Shown here one piece after another: positions 17,366 through 26,347 of a stretch of 42,946 bases of DNA. The translations under genes were made by a program, and so were the position numbers. This stretch comes from Lachnospiraceae bacterium (lineage in GTDB: Bacteria; Bacillota; Clostridia; Lachnospirales; Lachnospiraceae). Numbering within the stretch: position 1 is the stretch's first letter; each line of letters starts with the position of its first letter. The stretch lies in contig JAQVHQ010000029.1 of the NCBI GenBank assembly GCA_028696165.1, positions 1 through 42,946 of the forward strand, written 5' to 3'. A model generated the notes under the pieces. The model was not told where the DNA came from. It was given only the letters and a program-made list of their open reading frames with translations, and made no database searches.

Positions 17366-18301
17366 TTATTCATGTAATCTGCGAATGATCTTACACACGA
17401 TATCTCGCTGTGTAATCAATGGTTTCTTGTGTGAAAAGAAAATAATACCTTCCGTAGGTGCAATAATCTGAGAAATCACATCTCCTTCATAAGGATCTAA
17501 AACTTCTGCAATCACATCTCCACGATGAACTTCCTCTCCCGGGCCTTTAAACCTGTGGAAGATTCCAGCTTCATCTGAATGAACGCTGGTAAGTTCATCC
17601 TCAAGAATCACATTCGCGATATAGCCACTATGGCTATTATACCGAATGACACCCATTCTGGTCAAGAACCTTAAGACGGCAGAAACTGCCTGTTTTGCAG
17701 ATATTTCATCTATATCGTCTGTTTCTTTCGTATATACTGAGAAAGCATTGGTTTCCCACAGCTGCCAGTTATAATTTAGTGTTGTGGTATCAATAGGTCT
17801 TGGTTTTCGAATCACTACATAAGGAAGACCAAACAGGTTAGCCAGACTGGCACTCTGATAACCAGTCTCCATCATACGTACATGAGGCACAAAATCTCCC
17901 GGCATATAGAAACTTGCGAACTGAATTCCATAACTATATTCTTTGGCTTCCTCAAATACTCCCGCTGCAATACGCTGTGTCGTCTCACCCTTGTCGTATC
18001 CCGGAAACATACGGTTAATATCTGTATTATCAACAGCCCAGAATCTTTTCCCGATGTTCATGGAATAATGATTCACTGACGGAATAACTAATATTTCTTT
18101 GCCTGATACAATCGATCCGTGTGCTTCTAATTCTTTCAGTGCCTTGATTAATTGCGAGCAGACATAAAGCTGCTGCACTTCATTTCCTCTGATCGAACCT
18201 ATGATGCAGGCTGCTTTCTCACCCTGGCCAAACCGGTATCCACTGATACGAAGTTCATCCCGGTAAGGTGCTTTCAGAGAATATATCGTCTCTTTTAACA
18301 T
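17366..18301 (-). CDS. AstE/AspA-like protein lacking zinc histidines (probable pseudoenzyme)
   Basis: A 311-residue protein of the succinylglutamate desuccinylase/aspartoacylase (M14-like) family and evident paralogue of the upstream neighbour. Family landmarks remain: the DINRMFPG motif (D94, N96, R97) and a C-terminal barrel-like domain. However the zinc motif HGDE is replaced by RGNE (R38, E41), and the second zinc histidine is replaced by Phe (F128 in GIQFASFY). Without these it should not bind zinc in the usual way. It starts 7 nt inside the end of the active-looking paralogue, so the two are translationally coupled and may form a heteromer. A regulatory or substrate-recognition role is inferred. 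Confidence 0.85.
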   Translation of the reverse strand: MLKETIYSLKAPYRDELRISGYRFGQGEKAACIIGSIRGNEVQQLYVCSQLIKALKELEAHGSIVSGKEILVIPSVNHYSMNIGKRFWAVDNTDINRMFPGYDKGETTQRIAAGVFEEAKEYSYGIQFASFYMPGDFVPHVRMMETGYQSASLANLFGLPYVVIRKPRPIDTTTLNYNWQLWETNAFSVYTKETDDIDEISAKQAVSAVLRFLTRMGVIRYNSHSGYIANVILEDELTSVHSDEAGIFHRFKGPGEEVHRGDVIAEVLDPYEGDVISQIIAPTEGIIFFSHKKPLITQRDIVCKIIRRLHE

Positions 18302-19236
18302 ATCTTCACACCTCCCAGAACTCTGGCTATCAATGAGCCATGATATACGATTGGATATTCACGAAGAGTAAATACCGTCCCAGTACACGGTGCTTCCATG
18401 CGATGTTCTATAAGCCCGGTCAACGGATTCAGAATATCTCCAATATGACCGCCTTCTTCTACATAAGACCAGATAGGTACTGCAGGCACAAAGATTCCCG
18501 AAGCATCTGCATTTACAAATCCAACTTCTTCGTCCACAGACACATATGGCTCCCTGACCGGATTTACTTCTCCTGTCCATATTCCTAATTCACTCATAAC
18601 ATTAAATATTCCATCCACTAACTGATAGCAGTATTCTTTGGTTATTCTCATTCCTACACCCATCTCAACTACCAGAGTCGGAACTCCCATCATATTCAGA
18701 CTGTGAGCCAGTGTAGACTCTAAAACTGTAGCTGCCGCATGCACCCATACGAAATCCACATTCATTAACTTAGCGTATGGAATCAACTTTGTGGCTGTAT
18801 TCTCGCTAATTCGAATCTGCGGCATTTCTCTAAGATAGATATTGCTGGCATGAACATCTACACACAAATCAGAACCGGCAATATCATTAACCACCTCCGC
18901 GGCTACATACTCTGTAAACACACCTTCTTGTGAACCGGGGAAGATTCTGTTCATATCCAGGTCAAACTGTGGAATCCCCCTTGTTATGGAATCAATTCCC
19001 AATGGATTTAACGCTGGAAATACATCTACAATACCCTTCAGACAGTCCATATTCTCCCGGATACGGCGCAGTACTTCATAGCACACGAACTGCCCTTCTA
19101 ATTCGTCTCCATGAGTTCCGGTCACAATGGTCATTCTCTTTTCCCGCCCCGTCAACTCCAGAGGTTCCATCCGGTTTTTTTGAATTAATAAGCTTTCATC
19201 CACCGGTAATTTCACCGATGTAACTGTCTCTATCAT
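18295..19236 (-). CDS. AstE/AspA-family zinc deacylase/carboxypeptidase
   Basis: A 313-residue member of the succinylglutamate desuccinylase/aspartoacylase family, related to M14 zinc carboxypeptidases; it would cleave an amide bond next to a carboxylate. The zinc site is intact: H42 and E45 in TGTHGDELEG, H129 in CVDVHAS. FDLDMNRIFPG (R97) would bind substrate carboxylate, and VVEMGVG contains a candidate catalytic Glu. The C-terminal domain (about 230-313) is beta-rich. AGGAG lies just 2 nt before the ATG, a tight spacing; GAGAGGA further back may help. It lies downstream of transglutaminase, so hydrolysis of a product of the ATP-grasp enzyme is a reasonable inference. Substrate unknown. 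Confidence 0.9.
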   Translation of the reverse strand: MIETVTSVKLPVDESLLIQKNRMEPLELTGREKRMTIVTGTHGDELEGQFVCYEVLRRIRENMDCLKGIVDVFPALNPLGIDSITRGIPQFDLDMNRIFPGSQEGVFTEYVAAEVVNDIAGSDLCVDVHASNIYLREMPQIRISENTATKLIPYAKLMNVDFVWVHAAATVLESTLAHSLNMMGVPTLVVEMGVGMRITKEYCYQLVDGIFNVMSELGIWTGEVNPVREPYVSVDEEVGFVNADASGIFVPAVPIWSYVEEGGHIGDILNPLTGLIEHRMEAPCTGTVFTLREYPIVYHGSLIARVLGGVKIC

Positions 19237-19299
19237 TTCTCCTAATTCCTCTCTGTACTTATATTAATTATTACTTATATTAAGTATTATCTTACTAAC

Positions 19300-20091
19300 T
19301 TACTTCTCATCTTTTTCCGTTATATCCTCCACTCGCACATAGACCTGCTGCTGCTGGTTCGTTATCCCGTTAAACTGTCCCTTGTCCACAATGCAGTCAT
19401 CATAATCTCTGCCATGAGCAATTTTCACATAATAATCATCAATGTGAAGATTATTCGTAGGATCCAGCCCATACCAGCCACCATCCACATACACTTCTAC
19501 CCAGGCATGTGTGGAACCCTCACCAATCATTAGTCCAACCACATATCTTGCCGGTATTCCAGCATATTTACACAATGCAATCATAATATGAGCATAATCC
19601 TGGCATACGCCTTCCCGCTGTTTTAGTGCTTCTGCAGCCGTTGTATAGATATCTGTCACACCTGATACATAGGTGAAATGTTCATGAAGATACTGCATGA
19701 TGGTAACTGCTTTTTCCAAATCTGTACCTTTAAGCCGTCCGATTGCTTTATAAAACTCACGAATTTCTTTGGTATAACCAGTATATTTTGACGGATACTT
19801 ATACATAAGCTGCAGCGGTTCTTTTTGAACCTGCATACCATCTACCTGTGCAGTGCCCACTACTTCATACTCAAAATACTGATGATAATCCTGGATATGA
19901 CCAATAAATACATGATTGCCAAATCCATCCACAACTTCATTCAAGCTGTCTGCCGGACGGACATAACGGCCTTCTATACAGATTTTCTGAACCTGATTAG
20001 TAACAGGAATACAGCGAATAGCAAAACTATGATTAAAAATGGGAGGCTGGAATCGAAAAGAAGTACGGTACAAAAACCGTAATGTTCTCAA
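19300..20091 (-). CDS. Transglutaminase-like cysteine protease-fold protein
   Basis: A 263-residue transglutaminase-like protein (COG1305 type). The N-terminal part is the beta-rich domain usual in this group. The catalytic triad is complete: C163 in GVCQDYAH, H195 in STHAWVEV, D210 in GLDPTNN. There is no signal peptide, so it is cytoplasmic. The start codon is TTG at 20091, directly after the alpha-E stop TGA, with GAGGTGG 5 nt upstream inside the alpha-E gene, so translation is coupled. Proteins of this type travel with circularly permuted ATP-grasp and alpha-E proteins, and have been proposed to hydrolyse or transfer peptide-like products. Confidence 0.9.
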   Translation of the reverse strand: MRTLRFLYRTSFRFQPPIFNHSFAIRCIPVTNQVQKICIEGRYVRPADSLNEVVDGFGNHVFIGHIQDYHQYFEYEVVGTAQVDGMQVQKEPLQLMYKYPSKYTGYTKEIREFYKAIGRLKGTDLEKAVTIMQYLHEHFTYVSGVTDIYTTAAEALKQREGVCQDYAHIMIALCKYAGIPARYVVGLMIGEGSTHAWVEVYVDGGWYGLDPTNNLHIDDYYVKIAHGRDYDDCIVDKGQFNGITNQQQQVYVRVEDITEKDEK

Positions 20092-20778
20092 TCAGACCAC
20101 CTCAACAATCCCCTGCAGGCAATTTAGTGCCTCCTGATATTCGGTGTTAAATTCTTTCTTAGTGTTAATAATCTCAGTCAATTCTGCTAACTTGTCCAGA
20201 TTGCAATGCATATTCGTTTTTTTCATGCGATTGACAAACTTGGTAAATTCCTTCTCTATATCTTTCGTATGATACTGCAGACGGATATATAAATCGATAC
20301 GCTCTGCGTATTTTCCTGTTTTCATAATATTTCTGCATTCTTCATTTTCCACATAATCATCTACACAGCCCCAGAATGCAAATAAATAATCCACTACCTG
20401 CTGAAGCTGAAACAGTGGTGCCGCAGTTCCTTTCGCAGAAGCTATGGCATCAAGTGCCAGCTGAATGTAGGAAACTACATTGCTGCTTAACTCGTCACGC
20501 AGTACGATGGCATTATCATAAGCGCGTTCCATATTATGGTAGAGAGAATCCGGATTCTTTGGATCAAATATGTAACAATCAACGAACTGCTGGCCCGAAG
20601 TATATATGTTAGGAATTGACAGTCTCTGACAATATTCCGAATACACCATCTCTGCATCATCAAAATCAATCATCGAATCAAAGATTCGGTAAAACTTTCT
20701 CAAGGTAGTAAATACCCTTTCTGTATATCTTCCTAACCAATATAAATTATTTGCTTTTTCTATCGAGATAATACCCAT
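20092..20778 (-). CDS. Alpha-E domain protein (COG2307 type)
   Basis: A 228-residue all-helical alpha-E protein, a constant companion of circularly permuted ATP-grasp enzymes; biochemical role unproven. The hallmark N-terminal motif is clear: KANNLYWLGRYTERV (about residues 9-23), and the rest is amphipathic helices. It is shorter than many homologues (about 300 residues), but N- and C-termini look natural. It overlaps the ATP-grasp gene by 19 nt, and the transglutaminase follows at once, so the three are translationally coupled. Confidence 0.88.
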   Translation of the reverse strand: MGIISIEKANNLYWLGRYTERVFTTLRKFYRIFDSMIDFDDAEMVYSEYCQRLSIPNIYTSGQQFVDCYIFDPKNPDSLYHNMERAYDNAIVLRDELSSNVVSYIQLALDAIASAKGTAAPLFQLQQVVDYLFAFWGCVDDYVENEECRNIMKTGKYAERIDLYIRLQYHTKDIEKEFTKFVNRMKKTNMHCNLDKLAELTEIINTKKEFNTEYQEALNCLQGIVEVV

Positions 20779-22073
20779 GTGTCTTTAAAACCTCCTCCTT
20801 GTGATGAATTAACTACAAATGAATCTGGATTTCTTGAGAAACGTGTCAATCCACTGGCCCATACTTTCGTCTCTTTACCACTTAAGACAAAGGCACGCAA
20901 ATCTGCTTTTCTTGGAACCGGTTCTCCATTCTCCATAATATCTAAATCCAGGAAATCAATAACTTCCTGTGCGATAAATCTTCTTGATTCATTAATAATC
21001 AGCTGTTTCATATCCTCTAATTTTTCTTTGGATAAATCACTGCCAAACACTACTCCATAACCGCCTGCTTCTGCCACATCTTTAATAACAAGTTTTTCCA
21101 AGTTATCCAGGACGTATTTTCTATCTTCTTCATAGAAAGGAAGGTACGTAGGTGCATTTTTCAAAATTGGCTCTTCATTCAGATAATATTTAATCATCTT
21201 CGGCACGAAGTAATAGATTCCCTTATCATCTGCGATTCCATTACCTGGAGCGTTGACAATTGCCACATTACCCGCACGATATACATCCATAAGGTTTGGT
21301 ACTCCAATTACAGATTCGCTGTTAAAAGACATAGGATCCAGGAATTCATCGGAGATTCTGCGGTAAATCACACCGACCTTTTTATTCTCCCCCTTGTAAT
21401 CACGGTAGAATAACTGGTTCTTCTCTACAAATAAGTCATTGTACATCGCCAGCACGCAGCCGCTTCTCTCTGCCAGGTAAGAGTGTTCAAAATACGCTGC
21501 ATTGTAGCGGCCTGGTGTCATGATTACAGAAATACCGCCACAATTTACGTAATCCATGGTTTCTTTTAAAAGTTTATGATAATTTCGATTATCCACTACA
21601 TTGTTCTCTTTAAACGTACCAGGAGCTGCTCTTCTGCACAATTCCCTTGCAATCAAAGGATAAGAAGCTCCCGATGGAATTCTTAAGTTATCTTCCAGAA
21701 TATACCAGGACTTATCCTTCGCCTGAACCAGGTCAATTCCTGATATATGACTGTAGATTCCCTTCGGCGGAATAATTCCTTCGCACTGAGGCAGATATCC
21801 CGATGATGCAAAGATAAAATCTTCCGGTACCACATTGTCTTTTACAATTTTCTTTTCCGAGTAAATGTCTTTTAGAAATGCATTCAATGCATCAACTCTC
21901 TGAATCAGACCTTTTTCCAATTCTGAATATTCTTCATGGGTAATCACTCTTGGTATAGCATCGAATGGAAATAATTGTTCATGGAATTCCTGATTCTTGT
22001 AAATGCCGAATTTGACACCATATCTTGCCAATAGCTTATTAATTTCTACCGTATGATCCACTAAATTTTGCAT
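20760..22073 (-). CDS. Circularly permuted ATP-grasp protein (COG2308 type)
   Basis: A 437-residue circularly permuted ATP-grasp protein, expected to form an amide bond using ATP, probably on a peptide or amino-acid-like substrate that is not known. Visible motifs include DLVQAKDKSWYILEDNLRIP (about residues 114-133), SGASYPLIARE, VIYRRISDEFLDP, VNAPGNGIADDKG and VIKDVAEAGGYGVVFG; these are the nucleotide and metal residues of the family. The start is supported by AGAGGTGAG. It heads a six-gene operon with alpha-E, transglutaminase, two AstE-like proteins and RidA. A pair of 24-bp direct repeats lies 20-85 nt upstream of its start, after two terminators of the preceding operon. Confidence 0.9.
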   Translation of the reverse strand: MQNLVDHTVEINKLLARYGVKFGIYKNQEFHEQLFPFDAIPRVITHEEYSELEKGLIQRVDALNAFLKDIYSEKKIVKDNVVPEDFIFASSGYLPQCEGIIPPKGIYSHISGIDLVQAKDKSWYILEDNLRIPSGASYPLIARELCRRAAPGTFKENNVVDNRNYHKLLKETMDYVNCGGISVIMTPGRYNAAYFEHSYLAERSGCVLAMYNDLFVEKNQLFYRDYKGENKKVGVIYRRISDEFLDPMSFNSESVIGVPNLMDVYRAGNVAIVNAPGNGIADDKGIYYFVPKMIKYYLNEEPILKNAPTYLPFYEEDRKYVLDNLEKLVIKDVAEAGGYGVVFGSDLSKEKLEDMKQLIINESRRFIAQEVIDFLDLDIMENGEPVPRKADLRAFVLSGKETKVWASGLTRFSRNPDSFVVNSSQGGGFKDTWVLSR

Positions 22074-22092
22074 AAACTCACCTCTTCCTCAC

Positions 22093-22158
22093 TTACGCAT
22101 GCATGGCAACTTAAAATTGGTCCACCGGATCATTTTACACATGCATGGCAACTAAAAA
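22093..22158 (-). repeat. Tandem 24-bp direct repeats upstream of the ATP-grasp operon
   Basis: TTACGCATGCATGGCAACTT (the first 20 of 24 nt, 22093-22116) recurs 42 bp away at 22135-22158 with two differences over 24 nt. On the minus strand each reads GTTGCCATGCATGYGTAA and contains an ATGCAT palindrome. A third related copy, CGCATGCATAGCAAC, is at 26371-26385 before uppS. Position just ahead of an operon suggests regulator binding sites; a small dispersed repeat is the alternative. Confidence 0.6.
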
Positions 22159-22200
22159 GAAGTTCTATCCACTATAAATAAAAGGTGGAAGAACTTCTTT
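22156..22200 (-). terminator. Second terminator after the rseP operon
   Basis: A 16-bp stem with one bulge (22156-22172 with 22185-22200). On the minus strand its descending arm ends in CTTCTTTTTAG. It would isolate the ATP-grasp operon from the rseP operon. Confidence 0.65.
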
Positions 22201-22222
22201 GCTCTTATTGTATATAACAAAA

Positions 22223-22246
22223 GCGCTCAAATAAAAATTTGAGCGC
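22223..22246 (-). terminator. Intrinsic terminator of the pyrH-rseP operon
   Basis: GCGCTCAAAT (22223-22232) pairs perfectly with ATTTGAGCGC (22237-22246) around AAAA; on the minus strand TTTTG follows. It lies about 50 nt after the rseP stop. Confidence 0.85.
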
Positions 22247-22296
22247 CTTTGCTTTCATTAATAGTACTATAAAAGTATTTCCCTGTCAAACAATTT

Positions 22297-23580
22297 TTAA
22301 AAAATCCGCATAATATCATTGTACATAATGACCACCATTAAAATCATCAACAGAACCAGTCCCGCAAAGTGCACCATACCTTCTACTTCCCGGTTAACCG
22401 CTTTGCCTCGAATAGCCTCTATGATGAGAAATACCAGCCTGCCTCCATCCAAAGCCGGAAGCGGAAGCAGATTCATCACTCCTAAGTTGGCAGAAAGTAA
22501 GATGACCAGATTCAACATATTCATCCAGGTCATCAGGACACCATCCTGCCGTGCTTCATTATAAGTGGTATCAATTACATCCACAACTCCCACCGGACCA
22601 GACAAATCCTGCACGGAAAACTGCCCTTTAACCAGCATATACAAACTCTTATAAACTAGTTTTACCCAGTATTTTAACTCTATGGCACTGTATTTTAAAG
22701 TACCGATGGCACTGGTCTTTACGCGTCCACTATTATAGGAAAATCCAAGAGTTGTATACGTAGTCATCTTCGGAGTAACTTCCACTGATTTTACTTTTCC
22801 ATTGCGCTCGTACTCGAATGTTATGATTTCTTCACCCATAGGGTGTTCTTCAAAATAAGCCGCAAGTTCATCACCTGAGTTGATAGCAGTGCCATTGATT
22901 GCAGTCACTTTATCTCCTGCCTGAACGCCTGCCTCATCCAATGGAAGTCCCAGGGATACGGAGTTAATAACACTGCTGTCTCCCTGACTATAGCCAAAGC
23001 CCAGCATATAGCGATCTTCACTGTTTGGCATATAATCAATGGTATGTTCCTCACCATCACGTTCAAAAGTAAGTTCTGTCTCTTCTGGTTCTAAACCATC
23101 CAATTCTGTGATAATAGTCAGTTCTCTGGAAATATCAATATTCTTTCCCTGAAAACCAGTTATCACATCGCCTTCTTGAAGGCCTGCCAATGCAGCCGGA
23201 GAATCTTCATCCAATCCAATAACTTCTGCCTTATCATAGCCAACTACACCAATTACTATAATCGCCACAAGAAAAGCCAGGATAAAGTTAAATATAGGGC
23301 CTGCTGCTATAACAGAAATACGGGCCCACACACCTTTACTGTTAAATGTCCCTTCTGATTCATCCTCGCCGTCTTCTCCCAACATGGCACAAGAGCCACC
23401 AAAGGGAAGCAATTTCCATGAGTATCTTGTCTCGCCCTTTACAGTACTTAAGATTCTAGGTCCCATGCCCAGAGAAAATTCTGTAACAACAATTCCGTTC
23501 TTCTTAGCTAATAAAAAATGTCCAAATTCATGAAACAGCACAATCGCGCTGAATATGATAATTGCAATAATAATGCCCAT
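22297..23580 (-). CDS. rseP: RIP metalloprotease RseP (site-2 protease)
   Basis: A 427-residue intramembrane zinc protease that cleaves membrane-anchored anti-sigma factors or remnant signal peptides. The HExxH motif is in FHEFGHFLLA (about residues 17-26) in the first helix, the third zinc ligand in LPLPALDGGRLVF near residue 380, and further helices close the C-terminus. Two PDZ-like domains can be read (about 120-200 and 205-290), one more than in many Firmicute homologues. AGGTGG precedes the start, 3 nt after the dxr stop. It is the last gene of the operon, which also makes lipid carriers and CDP-diacylglycerol. Confidence 0.95.
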   Translation of the reverse strand: MGIIIAIIIFSAIVLFHEFGHFLLAKKNGIVVTEFSLGMGPRILSTVKGETRYSWKLLPFGGSCAMLGEDGEDESEGTFNSKGVWARISVIAAGPIFNFILAFLVAIIVIGVVGYDKAEVIGLDEDSPAALAGLQEGDVITGFQGKNIDISRELTIITELDGLEPEETELTFERDGEEHTIDYMPNSEDRYMLGFGYSQGDSSVINSVSLGLPLDEAGVQAGDKVTAINGTAINSGDELAAYFEEHPMGEEIITFEYERNGKVKSVEVTPKMTTYTTLGFSYNSGRVKTSAIGTLKYSAIELKYWVKLVYKSLYMLVKGQFSVQDLSGPVGVVDVIDTTYNEARQDGVLMTWMNMLNLVILLSANLGVMNLLPLPALDGGRLVFLIIEAIRGKAVNREVEGMVHFAGLVLLMILMVVIMYNDIMRIF

Positions 23581-23583
23581 AAA

Positions 23584-24726
23584 CTACCACCTGCTCTCAA
23601 TCCACTGATAAACTTCTTCTTCTGTTCTTAATATCTCCTCAACAGTTGGATTTTCCACACACTGATGCATAGCCATAGCTTCCCCTATCATTTCATAAAT
23701 ATCCAGAAAACGAATTTCATTATTTAAAAATTTAGCAACTGCCTTTTCATTGGCTGCGTTAAAGACCGTTGGCATAGAACCGCCAATTCTTGCGGCCTGC
23801 ATAGCCATAGGCAAGCCTTTAAAAGTATCCATATCAGGATTTTCAAAAGTAATCTGTGCCAATTTTCCAAAGTCCAGCCGTTCACCCCCAAGATAACGCC
23901 GGTTTGGATAGTATAAAGCATATTGGATGGGAAGTCTCATATCCGGTGTTCCAAGCTGTGCCATGACACTTCCATCTTCAAACTGTACCATAGAATGAAT
24001 AATACTCTGGGGCTGAACCACCACCTGAATCCGGTCTAAATCCACTCCAAAAAGCCACTTTGCCTCCATGACTTCCAATCCTTTATTAACCAATGTTGCT
24101 GAATCAATGGTAATCTTCTGGCCCATCGCCCAGTTCGGATGCTTCAGCGCATCTTCTTTTCTGACATCAGCCAGCTGTTCTTTTGTTCTGCCACGGAATG
24201 GACCACCGGAAGCCGTAATCAAAAGTTTCTCAATCTTATTATCTTTTTCCCCATGCAGTGCCTGGAATATTGCACTATGCTCACTGTCTACCGGAAGAAT
24301 ATCCACATGATGTTCTTTTGCCAGCGGCATGATAATATGGCCTGCAGTAACCAATGTTTCCTTATTAGCCAGAGCAATGTGTTTTCCTGCTTTGATAGCT
24401 GCTATAGTTGGCTGAATTCCAATCATTCCCACAATCGCGGTGACCAGAATCTCCACATTCTCTAAAACAGCCAGTTCCAAAAGTCCTTCCATACCAGATA
24501 CGATTTTAACGTCCATATCCGCCAGCATTACTCTTAACTCTGCTGCTTTATCTTCCTGCCACACAGCAATCATCTTCGGTGAAAATTCCCTTGCCTGTGC
24601 CTCCAATACTTTGATATTACTGCCGGCGCTGATTGCCAGTACCTGCAGATTGTCATTATGCCTTACAACATCCAGGGTCTGTGTTCCTATGGAACCAGTA
24701 GAACCCAATATTGCTATTTTCTTCAT
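23584..24726 (-). CDS. dxr: 1-deoxy-D-xylulose 5-phosphate reductoisomerase
   Basis: A 380-residue Dxr, which converts DXP to MEP with NADPH, the committed step of the MEP isoprenoid pathway. The Rossmann motif GSTGSIGTQTLDV is at the N-terminus; the metal and substrate region includes PVDSEHSAIFQ, SGGPFRGR, and ATLVNKGLEVMEAKWLFG. Length is standard. GGAGG 4 nt from the ATG supports the start. It lies between cdsA and rseP in the conserved Firmicute order. The other MEP gene here is ispF at 6.3 kb. Confidence 0.97.
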   Translation of the reverse strand: MKKIAILGSTGSIGTQTLDVVRHNDNLQVLAISAGSNIKVLEAQAREFSPKMIAVWQEDKAAELRVMLADMDVKIVSGMEGLLELAVLENVEILVTAIVGMIGIQPTIAAIKAGKHIALANKETLVTAGHIIMPLAKEHHVDILPVDSEHSAIFQALHGEKDNKIEKLLITASGGPFRGRTKEQLADVRKEDALKHPNWAMGQKITIDSATLVNKGLEVMEAKWLFGVDLDRIQVVVQPQSIIHSMVQFEDGSVMAQLGTPDMRLPIQYALYYPNRRYLGGERLDFGKLAQITFENPDMDTFKGLPMAMQAARIGGSMPTVFNAANEKAVAKFLNNEIRFLDIYEMIGEAMAMHQCVENPTVEEILRTEEEVYQWIESRW

Positions 24727-24808
24727 ATGTCCTCCAACTTCGGATATTTTTATATTTGCATCAATTATTGTGATAAAGCCAAAAGATATCTTGGCTCTGT
24801 GTCATCAA

Positions 24809-25603
24809 TTATTTAAATAAGATAGTACTTAAAAAATAAATAACCGGTGCAGTAAATATCACACTGTCAAATCTATCTAAGATTCCGCCATGTCCCGGAA
24901 TTAATTTCCCGTAATCCTTAATCTCGCGGTTACGCTTGACTGCAGACGCTGCCAAATCTCCGACCATGGAAATCAAAGCTCCTACACCACAAATCAATGC
25001 ATACTCCCACAAACCACCTTTTGTCACCGCCGCATAAATCACACCTAAGAGCATGGCCCCTGCTACTCCGCCCACTGCCCCTTCGATAGACTTCTTCGGA
25101 CTGAGTACCGGTGCCATCTTATGTTTTCCAATCAGCACCCCTACACAGTATGCACAGGTATCGCATCCCCAGGAGCACAAGAATATCAGCCATACCAGAT
25201 AGGCACCATTATTCTCAAACATACGGGTCTGGTATACGAACGACAGCATCACTCCCACATATACAATAGAAAAGAACGATGCCATAACCTGCTCTGCTTT
25301 ATATTTCGGATAGGTAAATACATAGACGAACATAATAAGAACTAATCCGGCAATTACTGCAAGAAGACTGTATTCTTCCCAACCGAAAAACAATGTCAAA
25401 TAGTAAACTATGATTCCAAGATAACTGACAATCTCCAATAATTCAAAGGAACCTTTGCGCACGCCCATAGCATTCATCAATTCCTGCATTCCTATTAAAG
25501 ATACACACAGCAGTGTGATAAAAAGTACCGGACCTCCGGAAATAATTGTCAGCAATGCAATCAGTACCAGAACAATCCCACTGATTAATCGAGTTTTAAA
25601 CAT
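24809..25603 (-). CDS. cdsA: Phosphatidate cytidylyltransferase
   Basis: A 264-residue integral membrane enzyme making CDP-diacylglycerol from phosphatidate and CTP for phospholipid synthesis. About seven or eight helices are evident. The C-terminal signature is clear: SPKKSIEGAVGGVAGAM, then MVGDLAASAVKRNREIKDYG and PGHGGILDRFDS. It begins 8 nt inside the end of uppS with AGGAGG 6 nt before its ATG, so the two are coupled. An 82-nt gap follows before dxr. Confidence 0.95.
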   Translation of the reverse strand: MFKTRLISGIVLVLIALLTIISGGPVLFITLLCVSLIGMQELMNAMGVRKGSFELLEIVSYLGIIVYYLTLFFGWEEYSLLAVIAGLVLIMFVYVFTYPKYKAEQVMASFFSIVYVGVMLSFVYQTRMFENNGAYLVWLIFLCSWGCDTCAYCVGVLIGKHKMAPVLSPKKSIEGAVGGVAGAMLLGVIYAAVTKGGLWEYALICGVGALISMVGDLAASAVKRNREIKDYGKLIPGHGGILDRFDSVIFTAPVIYFLSTILFK

Positions 25604-26309
25604 TTGTATCCTCCTTCACACCGCCAAATCGCCGGTCCCTATCATTATATTTCTCTATAGCCTTGACCAATTCCTCATGTTTGAAATCCGGCCAGGGAAC
25701 ATCTGTAAAATAAAACTCTGTATAAGCCAGCTGCCATAATAAAAAATTGGACAGCCTTTGTTCGCCGCTGGTTCGAATCAAAAGATCCGGATCTGGAATT
25801 CCCGCGGTATCCAGATAAGAGTCAATGGTCTCCTCTGTGACTTCACCAGACAATACCCCTGACTTTCCATCTTCCATCATACGACTGACTGCACGTCGTA
25901 TCTCATCCCTGCTGCCATAATTTAATGCCAACTGAAAATGAAGTTCGTCATACTGACTGGAATGTTCTTCTGCGCGTCTTATACTCTCCTGTATATCTGC
26001 ATCAAAGGCAGACGGATCTCCAATGACACGAATACGCATTTTATTACGGTCTGATATTTTAATACATTTTTTTAAATAGTTACGAAACAGTCTCATCAAT
26101 CCATCAATTTCTTCTCTGGAACGTTTCCAGTTTTCTGTGGAAAATGCATAGACTGTCAGATATTTAATACCCATCTGTTTCATCTCATCACAAATAGTTT
26201 CCAGATTGGCGCAGCCCTTTACGTGTCCATAACTTCTTGGCATACCCTTAGATTTCGCCCACCGGCCGTTGCCATCTAGTATAATCGCCACATGATTTGG
26301 CACATTCAT
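25596..26309 (-). CDS. uppS: Undecaprenyl diphosphate synthase (isoprenyl transferase)
   Basis: A 237-residue cis-prenyltransferase making the undecaprenyl diphosphate carrier for cell wall synthesis. The catalytic Asp is D12 in VAIILDGNGRWAKSKG; YAFSTENWKR and RTSGEQRLSNFLLWQ are further family motifs. I place the start at the ATG at 26309, with GGGAGG 7 nt upstream. Two longer starts (a TTG at 26324 and an ATG at 26315) overlap that ribosome binding site. A 161-nt spacer to frr contains a hairpin and a GCATGCAT repeat, so separate control of the lipid part of the operon is possible. Confidence 0.96.
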   Translation of the reverse strand: MNVPNHVAIILDGNGRWAKSKGMPRSYGHVKGCANLETICDEMKQMGIKYLTVYAFSTENWKRSREEIDGLMRLFRNYLKKCIKISDRNKMRIRVIGDPSAFDADIQESIRRAEEHSSQYDELHFQLALNYGSRDEIRRAVSRMMEDGKSGVLSGEVTEETIDSYLDTAGIPDPDLLIRTSGEQRLSNFLLWQLAYTEFYFTDVPWPDFKHEELVKAIEKYNDRDRRFGGVKEDTNV

Positions 26310-26347
26310 GTTCATTCCTCCCAATTTTCATCTGCAAAGCAATTTAC

